Below, one piece after another: positions 9,765 through 20,271 of a stretch of 64,000 bases of DNA; position 1 is the stretch's first letter, and each line of letters begins with the position of its first letter. The stretch covers positions 1,040,110-1,104,109 of the forward strand of contig NZ_JACHXZ010000001.1 in NCBI RefSeq assembly GCF_014192475.1, read 5' to 3'. This DNA is from Simiduia aestuariiviva (GTDB lineage Bacteria > Pseudomonadota > Gammaproteobacteria > Pseudomonadales > Cellvibrionaceae). The position numbers and the translations under genes were made by a program. The notes beneath the pieces were generated by a model, which saw nothing but the letters and a program-made list of their open reading frames with translations, did not search any database and was not told where the DNA came from.

Positions 9765-11294
9765 ATGAATGAATTAAAAGGACTGTTGTCGGTGATGGTG
9801 GCGCGCTCAGCGTCGGATTTGTATGTGAATGTGGATGCTCGCCCGACCTTGAAAATTGATGGGCAATTTCACACGTTGGCCAGCCCACCGTTGGATCGCG
9901 AACAAACCCAGAATCTCATACTCTCGCTTCTGTCCGATGAGCAGCAAGCGCAGCTAACGCAAGATAAAGGCATTGATTTTGGGCTAGGATTCCCTGGTAT
10001 TGGTCGGTTTAGGGTCAATGTCTATTTTCAAAAAGGCACCTTGGCCATGGTGGTGCGCTATATCAAGGACAGAATTCCCAGTATTCAAGAACTGGGTTTG
10101 CCGGATGTGGTGCACGATCTGGCTATGGCTGATAGAGGCTTGATGTTGGTTGTTGGGGCTACCGGTACCGGAAAGTCCACCACATTGGCCGCGATGATTG
10201 ATTATCGTAACACCCACAGAGCGGGGCATATCCTCACCATTGAGGATCCCATTGAGTACACCCACTCGCACAAGCAATCGCTCATTAGCCAACGTGAAAT
10301 CGGCATAGACACTCACAGTTACGCCGACGCGCTAAGATTCGGGTTGCGCGAAGCGCCCGACGTTATAATGATTGGTGAAATCCGCGATTCTGAAACCGCG
10401 CGACAGGCAATTCGTTACGCGGAAACAGGGCACCTGTGTGTGTCTACCATGCACGCAAATAACGCTTACCAAGCGCTCGATCGATTTTTGAATTTTTTCA
10501 ATGTAGAAGAGCAAGTGCGCGTGCGACAGGATTTATCTCAATACCTTTTGGGGATTATGAGTCAGCGCGTTGCTCGTGGTATTCACGGTGAGCGAGTGAC
10601 ACCAATCGAAATGATGCTCAATACTCCCTACATTGCAGAGCTGATTGAAAAGGGTCGTCATGCGCAAATCAAAGAAGCCATGAGCGGTGACGAGAATGTC
10701 AATTGCCAAACCTTTGACGATTCCCTTTACCAATTAATTTCTGCGGGTCGCATCAGTCGTTCGGAAGGCATGCGCCTTGCCGAATCGCGCATTGATTTGG
10801 CATTGCGTTTTAAAATGGGCCGCGCAGACGTGGAGCAACGGTATCTGTCGCCCCAGAAACATTGGCTCTCGAAAGCGGCAAATTTCAACCATTATGCGCG
10901 GGTCTGTATCGATGTGCATCGTGGCAGCCAGACCCGCCGCCCCGATATGAGTGATATTTTAAAAGAGGCCATAGCGGTGGGGTTCAGAGAACGGGGATAT
11001 ACGCTGGTAACTGAGCAGCCCGATCTTGCCGTCACATTTGCCTTTGGCCTGTGCCACGAACATATTTTGGGAGCGCCGGAAGAGCTCGATCTAGATGCCG
11101 AGCATGCAGAGGCGGAGGAGGGCCGACTAATCATTCAAGCCAAGGACGTAACTACTGGAAAGGTCGTGTGGCATCTCATGGCTAAAAGGCCAGTAGGAGG
11201 TCGGCCCTCCAATCAGCAAGAGATTAATATTGAAGTCGCCAATTTAATGAGTTCATTGCCATTGAGCAGCCAGCTAGACAGCAAGCGAGCCTAG
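9765..11294 (+). CDS. pilU: PilU/PilT-type twitching-motility ATPase with extra C-terminal domain
   Basis: The N-terminal ~355 residues are a type IV pilus retraction ATPase. They contain Walker A GATGTGKST (Lys about 137), an Asp-box region ILTIEDPIEY, Walker B DVIMIGEIRD and the His box STMHANNA. The MIDYRN and QREIGID segments favour PilU over PilT. PilT/PilU proteins end at about this point (LALRFKMG). Here ~154 further residues follow. Their pattern (ILKEAIAVGFRERGYTLV, then QPDLAVTFAFG, then DVTTGKVVWHL) resembles DUF4136-type domains by eye. ATG 9765 was chosen over TTG 9732 because AAGGAG lies 6 nt before it. The gene stands alone, with no other pilus gene nearby. Family confidence is high; the symbol is less certain. 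Confidence 0.87.
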   Translation: MNELKGLLSVMVARSASDLYVNVDARPTLKIDGQFHTLASPPLDREQTQNLILSLLSDEQQAQLTQDKGIDFGLGFPGIGRFRVNVYFQKGTLAMVVRYIKDRIPSIQELGLPDVVHDLAMADRGLMLVVGATGTGKSTTLAAMIDYRNTHRAGHILTIEDPIEYTHSHKQSLISQREIGIDTHSYADALRFGLREAPDVIMIGEIRDSETARQAIRYAETGHLCVSTMHANNAYQALDRFLNFFNVEEQVRVRQDLSQYLLGIMSQRVARGIHGERVTPIEMMLNTPYIAELIEKGRHAQIKEAMSGDENVNCQTFDDSLYQLISAGRISRSEGMRLAESRIDLALRFKMGRADVEQRYLSPQKHWLSKAANFNHYARVCIDVHRGSQTRRPDMSDILKEAIAVGFRERGYTLVTEQPDLAVTFAFGLCHEHILGAPEELDLDAEHAEAEEGRLIIQAKDVTTGKVVWHLMAKRPVGGRPSNQQEINIEVANLMSSLPLSSQLDSKRA

Positions 11295-11296
11295 TG

Positions 11297-11884
11297 TCAT
11301 TGCAGCACTTCGGTTTCAGGGAGACATAGGCCAACGGCCTGTAATTGTCTGCCTAAATGAGGATCTTTTGTTTGGCAAAAGCGCTGATACATCGCGAGTA
11401 GGTCCTCAGCGTTGAGTGTGCCCTCTCGATTACAGGCTCTGGCTACCAATTCCAAAAGCCTGGCAAAGGTTGCGGCCAGCTCCGAAAAAATGTGTCGATT
11501 ATCGTTAGCGTGATCAGCGAGGTAGTCGTAGGCATTCGTTCCCATGCCGATTAGGTAATCTTTCCCGATGCCACGACGGCTAAAATTCTCCGGAAATAGT
11601 GCGCCTAAAAACAGTGCGAGATCACCCAGTTGGCGCAACAGCTGGCAGCGTTCCCAGTGTGCTTGGGTGTCGCGCGCATCCTGATAGAGAAGTGCCAGCG
11701 GTCGAATATTCAATCGGCCATCGTCATAACTGAACAGTTCTCGGCTATCGCCTAAGCGCGCCATCATGCTGCCCAGATACCAAAGCGTATCCGTTTGCGG
11801 TCGCTCCGGTATCTCGTCAACTAAATCGTGCAGCCGATCCCGAAAGTAATCCGCCAAGGTCATGTGAAAGGTAGCCTGTTGCAA
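11297..11884 (-). CDS. Conserved hypothetical protein, mostly alpha-helical
   Basis: This 195-residue protein is not recognised. It has no signal peptide or membrane segment and appears largely helical. It is rich in Leu, Arg and acidic residues, with aromatic patches such as DTLWYLGSMMARLGDSRELF and YLIGMGTNAYDYLADHAN. The start is TTG at 11884, supported by AGGAGG six nucleotides upstream. An alternative ATG lies at codon 8. It converges on the pilU-like gene with only two bases between the stop codons, and no terminator separates them. No catalytic motif was seen. Confidence 0.65.
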   Translation of the reverse strand: MQQATFHMTLADYFRDRLHDLVDEIPERPQTDTLWYLGSMMARLGDSRELFSYDDGRLNIRPLALLYQDARDTQAHWERCQLLRQLGDLALFLGALFPENFSRRGIGKDYLIGMGTNAYDYLADHANDNRHIFSELAATFARLLELVARACNREGTLNAEDLLAMYQRFCQTKDPHLGRQLQAVGLCLPETEVLQ

Positions 11885-12135
11885 TTGCTGTCCTCCTACG
11901 ACTGTTGCTATGGCTTCTAAAAGCAGCGTCTATTGATAACTATAGTTAGTCATTGAAGGTATTGGCAAGAGCATAAAGACTCCTGTTTTTATAAATATTA
12001 ATTCTTATGCGAGAGCCATATATCCCCCTTGATTTTTTTTGGGCCGCGCTTATTTTCCGCCTTGGAGGCAGGGGACGCACTCCTCTGGCCATCCTTTCAT
12101 CTGTGCATTTTTGTATTTAAATGGGAGGAATTCCT

Positions 12136-14078
<1,943 letters not shown>

Positions 14079-14116
14079 CGGAGTGTTTGTTGCTGTACAA
14101 GGCGTTGACTCAAAGA

Positions 14117-14139
14117 GGGGGCATCTAGCCCCCTTTTTT
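14117..14139 (+). terminator. Terminator after groESL
   Basis: A GGGGGC/GCCCCC stem with a five-base loop is followed by six T, 38 bp after the groL stop. Confidence 0.85.
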
Positions 14140-14207
14140 CATGCCTCTGCGGTACAACCTTCTGTCTACAGATGCTAGGCTGAAGAGTCTGTCTATTTGG
14201 ATGAGCC

Positions 14208-14972
14208 ATGATGAAGTCTTGGTTGGCCGCCCTGTGTTGTAGTTTGGCGTTAACGTCGGTCAGCGCTGAGGAGTTAACTGTGGCGGCGGCAGAGCTGGCG
14301 CCCCACGCTGGTCAGCAGGTGCCTAACAAGGGCTGGGTGCCTCGCCTGCTGAGCTATGCTTTAGCGGAGCGAGGATACAAGACAAACGTGGTTTTTATGC
14401 CTTTTCGCCGTGCATTGTCTTCAGCGCAACAGGGGCAAGTGCACGCGATGGCACCGCTCTATAAAAGCCCCGCCCGTGAACAGCTAATGATTTTTTCAGA
14501 GCCATTGGCATATTCTCAAACGGCAATTTTTTACCACCACCAAAAGCCTATAGCGTTTGAGCAGGTCGCCAATTTGGCCCGTTTAAAGATAGCCGTGATG
14601 CGCGGCGCGAGGGTTAGCGATGAATTTGATCGCGCGAGTGAAATCATTAAAGTTGAGGTAAGCAGTTACGAGCAGTTGGTTCGCATGCTGGTGGCGCGTC
14701 GGGTTGATGGTTTAGTGGGGGAGGAGTTTGTGGTCCGCAACGCGATGCTCACGGCAGGCATCAGCGAGCAAGTGTTGGTGCAGGCTGATCAGCCGCTTGC
14801 GACGCAAGGCCTCTATGCCGCAGTCTCCAAACAACTTCCCAACGCCATCGCATTGGTGGAGGCCATTAATGAAGGGGTGAACGCCGCCCGAGATTCTGGG
14901 AAGTTAAGTGAAATACTGGCGGAATACGCCATGCAGGAAGAGGCCGGTACGCTACGAATGAAGCAGGATTAA
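14208..14972 (+). CDS. Orphan periplasmic solute-binding protein (SBP_bac_3-like)
   Basis: The 254-residue protein has a signal peptide (MKSWLAALCCSLALTSVSAEE) followed by a type 3 solute-binding fold. The first lobe includes LTVAAAELAPHAGQ, FMPFRRALSSAQQGQVHAMA and FSEPLAYSQTAIFY; the second lobe begins LKIAVMRGARVSDE. No transporter membrane or ATPase genes are adjacent. It is distantly similar in plan to the binding protein at 8626-9393, though the two are diverged. The start may be either Met of the Met-Met pair (14208 or 14211). The ligand is unknown; amino acid-like compounds are typical of the family. Confidence 0.78.
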   Translation: MMKSWLAALCCSLALTSVSAEELTVAAAELAPHAGQQVPNKGWVPRLLSYALAERGYKTNVVFMPFRRALSSAQQGQVHAMAPLYKSPAREQLMIFSEPLAYSQTAIFYHHQKPIAFEQVANLARLKIAVMRGARVSDEFDRASEIIKVEVSSYEQLVRMLVARRVDGLVGEEFVVRNAMLTAGISEQVLVQADQPLATQGLYAAVSKQLPNAIALVEAINEGVNAARDSGKLSEILAEYAMQEEAGTLRMKQD

Positions 14973-15040
14973 AGTCTATATTCGGACATCGCAAGCTATA
15001 TAAACTACACAATCGTTAATCTGGCTGGCGCCCCTCGTCG

Positions 15041-15079
15041 TATAGATAGGCCCTATAGATCGGCCCTATAGATTGCGGG
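15041..15079. repeat. Three tandem 13-bp repeats upstream of the xdhC operon
   Basis: TATAGATAGGCCC, TATAGATCGGCCC and TATAGATTGCGGG lie head to tail at 15041-15053, 15054-15066 and 15067-15079. The third copy has diverged at its end. They occur 66 bp before the xdhC start, in the only gap upstream of the molybdenum-hydroxylase operon, so they may be regulator-binding sites. That role is inference. Confidence 0.7.
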
Positions 15080-15144
15080 TTTTATCATAAAAATTGCAGG
15101 CGTTCTAATGCGCCCAAGCGGTTGGTGAGTGTCAAGGGACTGGT

Positions 15145-16164
15145 ATGCATAATCATATTCAATCTGTTCTAGCCGAGTGGTTGCCGCTGCGTGAACAGCA
15201 TCGCTGGGTATTGGGCGTGGTCACTGAAACCCAGGGCTCTAGCTATCGAAAGGCGGGTGCCATGATGCTGATTAGTGAGCTGGGCCAGTGCTTAGGCCTG
15301 CTTAGTGGCGGTTGCTTGGAGCGCGCATTGCTGGCTGAGGCCAAGCGTGTGCTGGCCTTTAGTCGCCCGCGGCAGATCACCTTCGACGCCACTCAACAGG
15401 CGGATGTGGCCTGGCAATTCGGGCTAGGTTGCGGCGGCCGCGTCACCATTCGGCTTTATCCCTTGACCCGTGAAAACGATCATATGGCGCTGGCAAAGGT
15501 GCATGCTAGCTTGCTGGCCGGAAGCGCGCTTTGGTTAAAATTGCCGCTTCACAACGACATGCTGCAGGCTGAGCTGACGCCGTTAACGTTTGGCGATGCT
15601 ACACCCAGTGCGCATGTCGCGGGCGATCGTTTGTGGGTCCCGCTCCAGCCACAATATCGGTTGGTGGTATTTGGCGCTGGCGTGGATGTGGTGCCCTTGG
15701 CTCGGATGGTGGCGGCGTTGGGCTGGTATCTAACGCTGGTGGATCACCGAGTGGGCATGACCCGCCCCGAAGACTTTCCCGCTGGCACCGAATGGCTCCG
15801 CCTGCAGGCTGACGCGCCACAGGTAGTGTCACGACTTGCTGACGCGCAAGCGGTGATGGTGATGACGCACAACATAGATTTGGATGCTAGAGCGCTGCAG
15901 GCCCTGCGGGGGCGGACACTCAGCTATATTGGGCTGCTGGGGCCCGCCCACCGCAAAGCGCGTGTGTTGGCCTCCTCTGGCGTCGCAGAGCATTCGCTGT
16001 CGGTACCCATAGATGGCCCCATGGGCATTCCACTCGGTGGTGAGTTGCCAGAGTCAGTGGCGTTGTCGGCGGTTGCGCAGTGCCACCGCGCCTTGGTCAT
16101 GGGGCGTCAGAGTGACGGTCTATGCCATAGTGACGTGCTGCAATCTACAGGGCAGCGCGCGTGA
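15145..16164 (+). CDS. XdhC/CoxI family molybdenum-enzyme maturation factor
   Basis: This 339-residue protein has the two-domain XdhC plan. The N-terminal XdhC_CoxI domain contains VTETQGSSYRKAGAMMLIS and GLLSGGCLE; the C-terminal Rossmann-like domain starts LVVFGAGVDVVPLARMV. XdhC proteins bind molybdenum cofactor, oversee its sulfuration and load it into xanthine-oxidase-family hydroxylases. The GTGA overlap with mocA and the following iorA-iorB genes show that it serves that enzyme. ATG 15145 is preceded by an AAGGGA-like site. A possible regulatory repeat lies just upstream. Confidence 0.88.
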   Translation: MHNHIQSVLAEWLPLREQHRWVLGVVTETQGSSYRKAGAMMLISELGQCLGLLSGGCLERALLAEAKRVLAFSRPRQITFDATQQADVAWQFGLGCGGRVTIRLYPLTRENDHMALAKVHASLLAGSALWLKLPLHNDMLQAELTPLTFGDATPSAHVAGDRLWVPLQPQYRLVVFGAGVDVVPLARMVAALGWYLTLVDHRVGMTRPEDFPAGTEWLRLQADAPQVVSRLADAQAVMVMTHNIDLDARALQALRGRTLSYIGLLGPAHRKARVLASSGVAEHSLSVPIDGPMGIPLGGELPESVALSAVAQCHRALVMGRQSDGLCHSDVLQSTGQRA

Positions 16165-16757
16165 GCGTTTATGTGCTGTTGCTGGCGGCGGGTGCCAGTC
16201 ACAGATTTGGCGCGCCAAAACACCTGCAGCATTGGCAGGGGCGGCCGCTGTTAACGCACATGACGGAGCGCGCTGAAGCCGTCGCACCCGGCCGAGTGCG
16301 AGTGGTACTCGGCGCCCATGCGACTAAATTGCGTCCGCTATTGTCCGCGCAACAGGTGCTCATCAATGCGCAGTGGCAGCAGGGGATGGGTAGCTCCCTG
16401 GCGTTTGGTGTGTCCCAATTACCGTCTCAGGCGCGCGGAGTCATTGTCTTATTGGCAGATCAAGTGGCCGTGAGCCTAGACGACCTGCGAGCGTTGATGC
16501 CCACGGGCACCTCAATTGAACCCAGAATTGTTTGTGCAGAATACGAAGGCGTGAGAGGTGCGCCTGCGTATTTTTCCAATCATTTTTTCTCAGAGTTAGC
16601 GGCGTTGCGTGGCGATCAGGGTGCAAAAGCATTGCTAACACACCCAGTGGCGCGCACCGTTGCCATGCCGTCGGCGGCGGTGGATATCGACACCGTTGCC
16701 GACTTTGAAAATTTTCAACAACAGAGGGAGATAGCCAGTGCTACAGCTAACGATTAA
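16161..16757 (+). CDS. mocA: MocA-like molybdenum cofactor cytidylyltransferase
   Basis: A 198-residue nucleotidyltransferase of the MobA/MocA family. The N-terminus [18 protein letters not shown] is the nucleotide-binding loop with its lysine, and VIVLLADQV supplies the metal-binding Asp. In this gene context it most likely converts molybdopterin to molybdopterin cytosine dinucleotide, the cofactor form used by bacterial aldehyde-oxidase-type enzymes. The GTG start at 16161 overlaps the xdhC stop. Its own 3' end overlaps iorA by 20 bp, so the four genes form a tight operon. MocA rather than MobA (GTP) is inferred from the partner enzyme. Confidence 0.82.
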   Translation: MSVYVLLLAAGASHRFGAPKHLQHWQGRPLLTHMTERAEAVAPGRVRVVLGAHATKLRPLLSAQQVLINAQWQQGMGSSLAFGVSQLPSQARGVIVLLADQVAVSLDDLRALMPTGTSIEPRIVCAEYEGVRGAPAYFSNHFFSELAALRGDQGAKALLTHPVARTVAMPSAAVDIDTVADFENFQQQREIASATAND

Positions 16758-17214
16758 CGGAGAATCTCGCACAGTAGATGCCGATCCCAATATGCCGCTG
16801 TTGTGGGTGCTTCGGGATTTACTGCAACTCACTGGCACCAAATACGGATGCGGTAAAGGGCTGTGCGGTGCCTGCACCGTGCACCTAAACGGAACTGCTG
16901 TGCGCGCCTGTAGCCTGCCGGTAGCGGCGGCAGTGGGCGGTAAAATTACCACCATTGAAGGGCTGTCGGTGAATGGCGACCACCCGTTACAGCGCGCGTG
17001 GACTGAACATAAAGTGCCTCAGTGTGGCTATTGCCAGTCGGGACAATTGATGAGCGCGGCCGCGCTATTGGCCCGCAACCCAACACCATCCGCTGCACAA
17101 ATTCGCGATGCGATGTCGGGCAATATTTGCCGTTGTGGAACCTATCCACGCATTGAGGCCGCTATTAAAACGGCGGCGGGTGTACAAATACAGCCCGCGC
17201 AGGGAGGCAAGTAA
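16738..17214 (+). CDS. iorA: Molybdenum hydroxylase small subunit, 2Fe-2S (IorA-like)
   Basis: This 158-residue subunit carries two [2Fe-2S] clusters that pass electrons from the molybdenum site. The plant-ferredoxin-type cluster is bound by [15 protein letters not shown] plus a later Cys (RACSLP). The second cluster is bound by CGYCQSG and [11 protein letters not shown] in the helical C-terminal domain. The GTG start at 16738 lies within the mocA end, with a GGGAGAT-like site upstream. It pairs with the large subunit two bases downstream. Size and order match IorA of isoquinoline 1-oxidoreductase and related aldehyde dehydrogenases. The actual substrate cannot be predicted. Confidence 0.9.
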   Translation: MLQLTINGESRTVDADPNMPLLWVLRDLLQLTGTKYGCGKGLCGACTVHLNGTAVRACSLPVAAAVGGKITTIEGLSVNGDHPLQRAWTEHKVPQCGYCQSGQLMSAAALLARNPTPSAAQIRDAMSGNICRCGTYPRIEAAIKTAAGVQIQPAQGGK

Positions 17215-17216
17215 TC

Positions 17217-19460
17217 ATGGCTAACTTCAAAGTGGTGAATCGCCGAGAATTTTTAAAATTGTCGGGTTTAAGTGCCGTGGGTATTAGCGCCACCGGTCTG
17301 GCATTGCAAGCGAGTTTACCGGTCCACGCAGAGTGGACCGGTGCCAGTGGATCGGCGTTGTCGTTGAATGTATTTGTGCATATTGCAACTGATGATCAAG
17401 TGACGATTGTTGCGCATCGCTCGGAAATGGGGCAGGGGATTCGCACTGGGCTGCCGCAAATTGTGGCTGATGAATTGGACGCTGATTGGAATAAAGTCAA
17501 CATCGTTCAGGCGTTAGGTGATAAACAATACGGTGATCAAAACACCGACGGTTCGCGCAGTGTCGTTGGTTTCTATCACACCATGCGCGAGATGGGTGCT
17601 TCTGCTAAGGCCATGTTAATTTTGGCCGCTGCGCAAGCGTGGGGTGTAAAGCCAGAAGAATGTGTGGCGGTCGATCACAGGGTCACACACCCCAAAAGCC
17701 AGCGCGCTCTGCGTTATGGCGAGCTCGCCGAGCGTGCCGCTCAGTTGCCACTACCCGATCCTAAAACGCTAAAGTATAAATCACCCGACCAATTTAAATA
17801 CATTGGCAAGCCAGTGCCTATGGTGGATTTGGCCGACATTGTACGAGGCGATACCACCTATGGTGTGGACGTGGTGCTGCCGGATATGTTGCATGCCAGC
17901 ATCGAGCGCTGCCCGTGGCTAGGCGGCAAGATTCAAAGTGTCGAGGATAGCGCGGCGAGAAAAGTGCCGGGCGTGGTCGACATTATTCGCCTTGATGGCG
18001 GTGTGGAGCCGCCAGCATTTGTGCCCTTGTCCGGAGTTGCCGTACTGGCCACAAATACCTGGTCCGCGCAGCAGGCGCGCAAAAAACTCAACATCACGTG
18101 GACCAATTCAGGCCATCAAAATTTTGATTCAGAGGCCTCGATGCGAGCACTTGCAACGCAATTGCCTGCAGCATCTAAAATTGTCCGCAGTCGCGGCGAT
18201 ATTGCAAAAGGCCTTAATGGCGCGCAGCAGAAAATGTCCGCGGTTTATACCGTGCCCCATCTAGAGCACGCCACTATGGAGCCGCCTGCCGCCACAGCTC
18301 GTATGACCGAGAACGGCTGTGAAGTATGGGCCTGCGTACAAGCGCCGCAAAGAACCCAGCAAGTGGTGGCCGGAGCAGTTGGTATAAAACCCGAACAAGT
18401 CAAGGTGAATGTGACCTTGTTGGGCAGCGCATTCGGTCGTAAATCAAAGCCCGATTTCGCTGCGGAGGCTGCCTTTTTGGCAAAGGCGGTTAATCGACCG
18501 GTGAAAGTCATTTGGAGTCGTGAAGACGCGGTACGGCACGGCTATTATCATGCGTTTAGCGTTCAGCATTTTTCCGGTGGCTTAGATCAAAAGGGCCAAT
18601 TGATTGCATTAAAAGCGCAGGTGGCGTCGCCTACGATTATGTCTACCTTTGCGCCTGATCAAGTTTATTTGCAGGATTTTGAAGTGGGGCAGGGCTTTGC
18701 CAATATGCCCTATGACATTCCCCACCAGCAGGCCTCGGTACACGCAACGCCAGCACACACCCGCATTGGTTGGTTGCGCTCGGTGTACAATATCAATCAT
18801 GCCTTTGGGGTAAATAGTTTTATTGATGAAGCCGCGCACTTGGCCGGTCAAGATCCGCTGGCCTATCAGCTGGCGATGCTAGGGGCCGACCGGGTTGTCG
18901 ATACGCGCAACGAAGGTTTCGAAAAGGGCTATAACCCAGAATACCCCTACAGCATCGCGCGCATGAAAAATGCCCTGCAGCGGGTTAAAGCTTCAGTGGG
19001 CTGGCCTGCGAAGGTAAAACAAGGCGAAGGATGGGGAGTGGCCGTTCACCATAGCTTTTTGAGCTATGTGGCCGTGGCCACGAAGGTGGTGATCGAAAAT
19101 AATCGCGTGCGGGTAACCGATGTACACATCGCACTTGATTGTGGTCAAGTGGTCAATCCAGATCGTGTGCATGCGCAAATGGAGGGCGCAGTCATTTTTG
19201 GTTTATCGCTGACGCTGATGGGCGAAATTTCCTTTGAAGACGGGGCCGTGGTGCAATCAAATTTTGATGACTACCCGCTATTGCGTATTCAGCAAAGCCC
19301 CAACATTGTAGTAACGCTCATTGACAGCAATGAAAAGCATGGCGGAGTCGGTGAGCCGGGTGTGCCACCTATTGCGCCAAGCGTTACTAGTGCTATCGCG
19401 GCGGCAGGCGGCCCACGCATTCGCACTTTGCCTGTATCAAAGCAGCTGTCTATAGGTTGA
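17217..19460 (+). CDS. iorB: Tat-exported molybdenum hydroxylase large subunit (IorB-like)
   Basis: This 747-residue molybdopterin-binding subunit belongs to the xanthine dehydrogenase/aldehyde oxidase family. It opens with a twin-arginine signal (NRREFLKLSGLSAVGIS), so the folded heterodimer is probably exported to the periplasm with the signal-less IorA. Conserved blocks include HRSEMGQGIRTGLPQ, LLGSAFGRKSKPDF and the C-terminal GGVGEPGVPP, which holds the catalytic Glu. The family hydroxylates aldehydes or N-heterocycles using water. No cytochrome c subunit gene follows in this operon, so the electron acceptor is unknown. Isoquinoline 1-oxidoreductase is the closest named relative in architecture, not a proven activity. 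Confidence 0.9.
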   Translation: MANFKVVNRREFLKLSGLSAVGISATGLALQASLPVHAEWTGASGSALSLNVFVHIATDDQVTIVAHRSEMGQGIRTGLPQIVADELDADWNKVNIVQALGDKQYGDQNTDGSRSVVGFYHTMREMGASAKAMLILAAAQAWGVKPEECVAVDHRVTHPKSQRALRYGELAERAAQLPLPDPKTLKYKSPDQFKYIGKPVPMVDLADIVRGDTTYGVDVVLPDMLHASIERCPWLGGKIQSVEDSAARKVPGVVDIIRLDGGVEPPAFVPLSGVAVLATNTWSAQQARKKLNITWTNSGHQNFDSEASMRALATQLPAASKIVRSRGDIAKGLNGAQQKMSAVYTVPHLEHATMEPPAATARMTENGCEVWACVQAPQRTQQVVAGAVGIKPEQVKVNVTLLGSAFGRKSKPDFAAEAAFLAKAVNRPVKVIWSREDAVRHGYYHAFSVQHFSGGLDQKGQLIALKAQVASPTIMSTFAPDQVYLQDFEVGQGFANMPYDIPHQQASVHATPAHTRIGWLRSVYNINHAFGVNSFIDEAAHLAGQDPLAYQLAMLGADRVVDTRNEGFEKGYNPEYPYSIARMKNALQRVKASVGWPAKVKQGEGWGVAVHHSFLSYVAVATKVVIENNRVRVTDVHIALDCGQVVNPDRVHAQMEGAVIFGLSLTLMGEISFEDGAVVQSNFDDYPLLRIQQSPNIVVTLIDSNEKHGGVGEPGVPPIAPSVTSAIAAAGGPRIRTLPVSKQLSIG

Positions 19461-19526
19461 TGTGTGTAATGGATGCCGTGTTTCCCATAAAACCTACGGC
19501 ATCCATTTAACGAAAATATCCTGTAG

Positions 19527-20066
19527 CTAGTTGCCAAATGCCGCCGGGATTTTGACTTTTTTACGCTGTGCCACTTGTGCGGCATCTATTTCCGACATGG
19601 GTTTAAATGACTTGTCATTTTTCCCTTTGTAATGGGTAATTCGCGCAGGCGGAATATGGGTAAAAAAGACCACTTCCTTGGTGGCTATTTCCAAGTCCAA
19701 GGCAATGTGTTTGGATGCTTGGAGCGTTTGCCCACTTAGCAGCCATGATACGCCCTTGGGGCTCTTTGCGATGTCGGCGGATGCTAAATCCATGTATTCA
19801 ATTTGATAAATATAGGCACCATCATATCCACCACACCCTTCATTTAGTGAAGTCGATATTGTAGGCCGGCTGCGGTTTTTTTCGGTCACGGCCCAGCGCT
19901 CAATATCTAGCGCTTTACGGAACATTTGAATGACCCTTTGATTAATATAGCCCGCGATACCGCCTAGCCGTTGGACTTCGCCTTTGGCATCATTCCATAG
20001 ATCAAAGCCATCGCGCTTTATGATTTCGGGTGATCGTTCATCGCCACGGTAAAAGATTTTCTTCAT
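19527..20066 (-). CDS. Putative mono-ADP-ribosyltransferase, enterotoxin A/pertussis S1-like
   Basis: The 179-residue protein has the layout of R-S-E class ADP-ribosyltransferase toxins. The start KKIFYRGDERSPEIIKRDGF parallels the YRADSRPPDEIKR segment of heat-labile enterotoxin, with catalytic Arg about R7. An STS motif is at 71-73 (TISTSLNE), followed by a YIYQIEY strand. KEVVFFTHIPPARI places a Glu (about E131) where enterotoxin has QEVSALGGIP and pertussis S1 has SEYLAHRRIPPENI. No signal peptide and no B-subunit gene are visible, so export or an intracellular role is open. ATG 20066 was chosen over the longer frame (20102) because AAGGA precedes it. Activity is inferred, not shown. Confidence 0.75.
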   Translation of the reverse strand: MKKIFYRGDERSPEIIKRDGFDLWNDAKGEVQRLGGIAGYINQRVIQMFRKALDIERWAVTEKNRSRPTISTSLNEGCGGYDGAYIYQIEYMDLASADIAKSPKGVSWLLSGQTLQASKHIALDLEIATKEVVFFTHIPPARITHYKGKNDKSFKPMSEIDAAQVAQRKKVKIPAAFGN

Positions 20067-20271
20067 TTCGGCATCCTTTCGAGTTTTAAGGCATTTAACC
20101 AATCGTTGTCAGCGCTAGGGTAGAGCAATACGGCGGGAATGTCGGCTACGAAGTGGTCAACTAGTACCAGCGTCCATGCATTGCGCTATTGGACGCTCAC
20201 GTTAGTCGCTGTGTTTACTTGAGCGCGCGACATGAACTCCATCGGCTATCGTTTGGCAGGACTATCGAAAT

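Noticed and set aside
12024-12060. Possible sigma-32 promoter before groES (CCCTTGATT)
   Set aside because: The -35-like bases match, but no CCCCAT-type -10 follows at the right distance.
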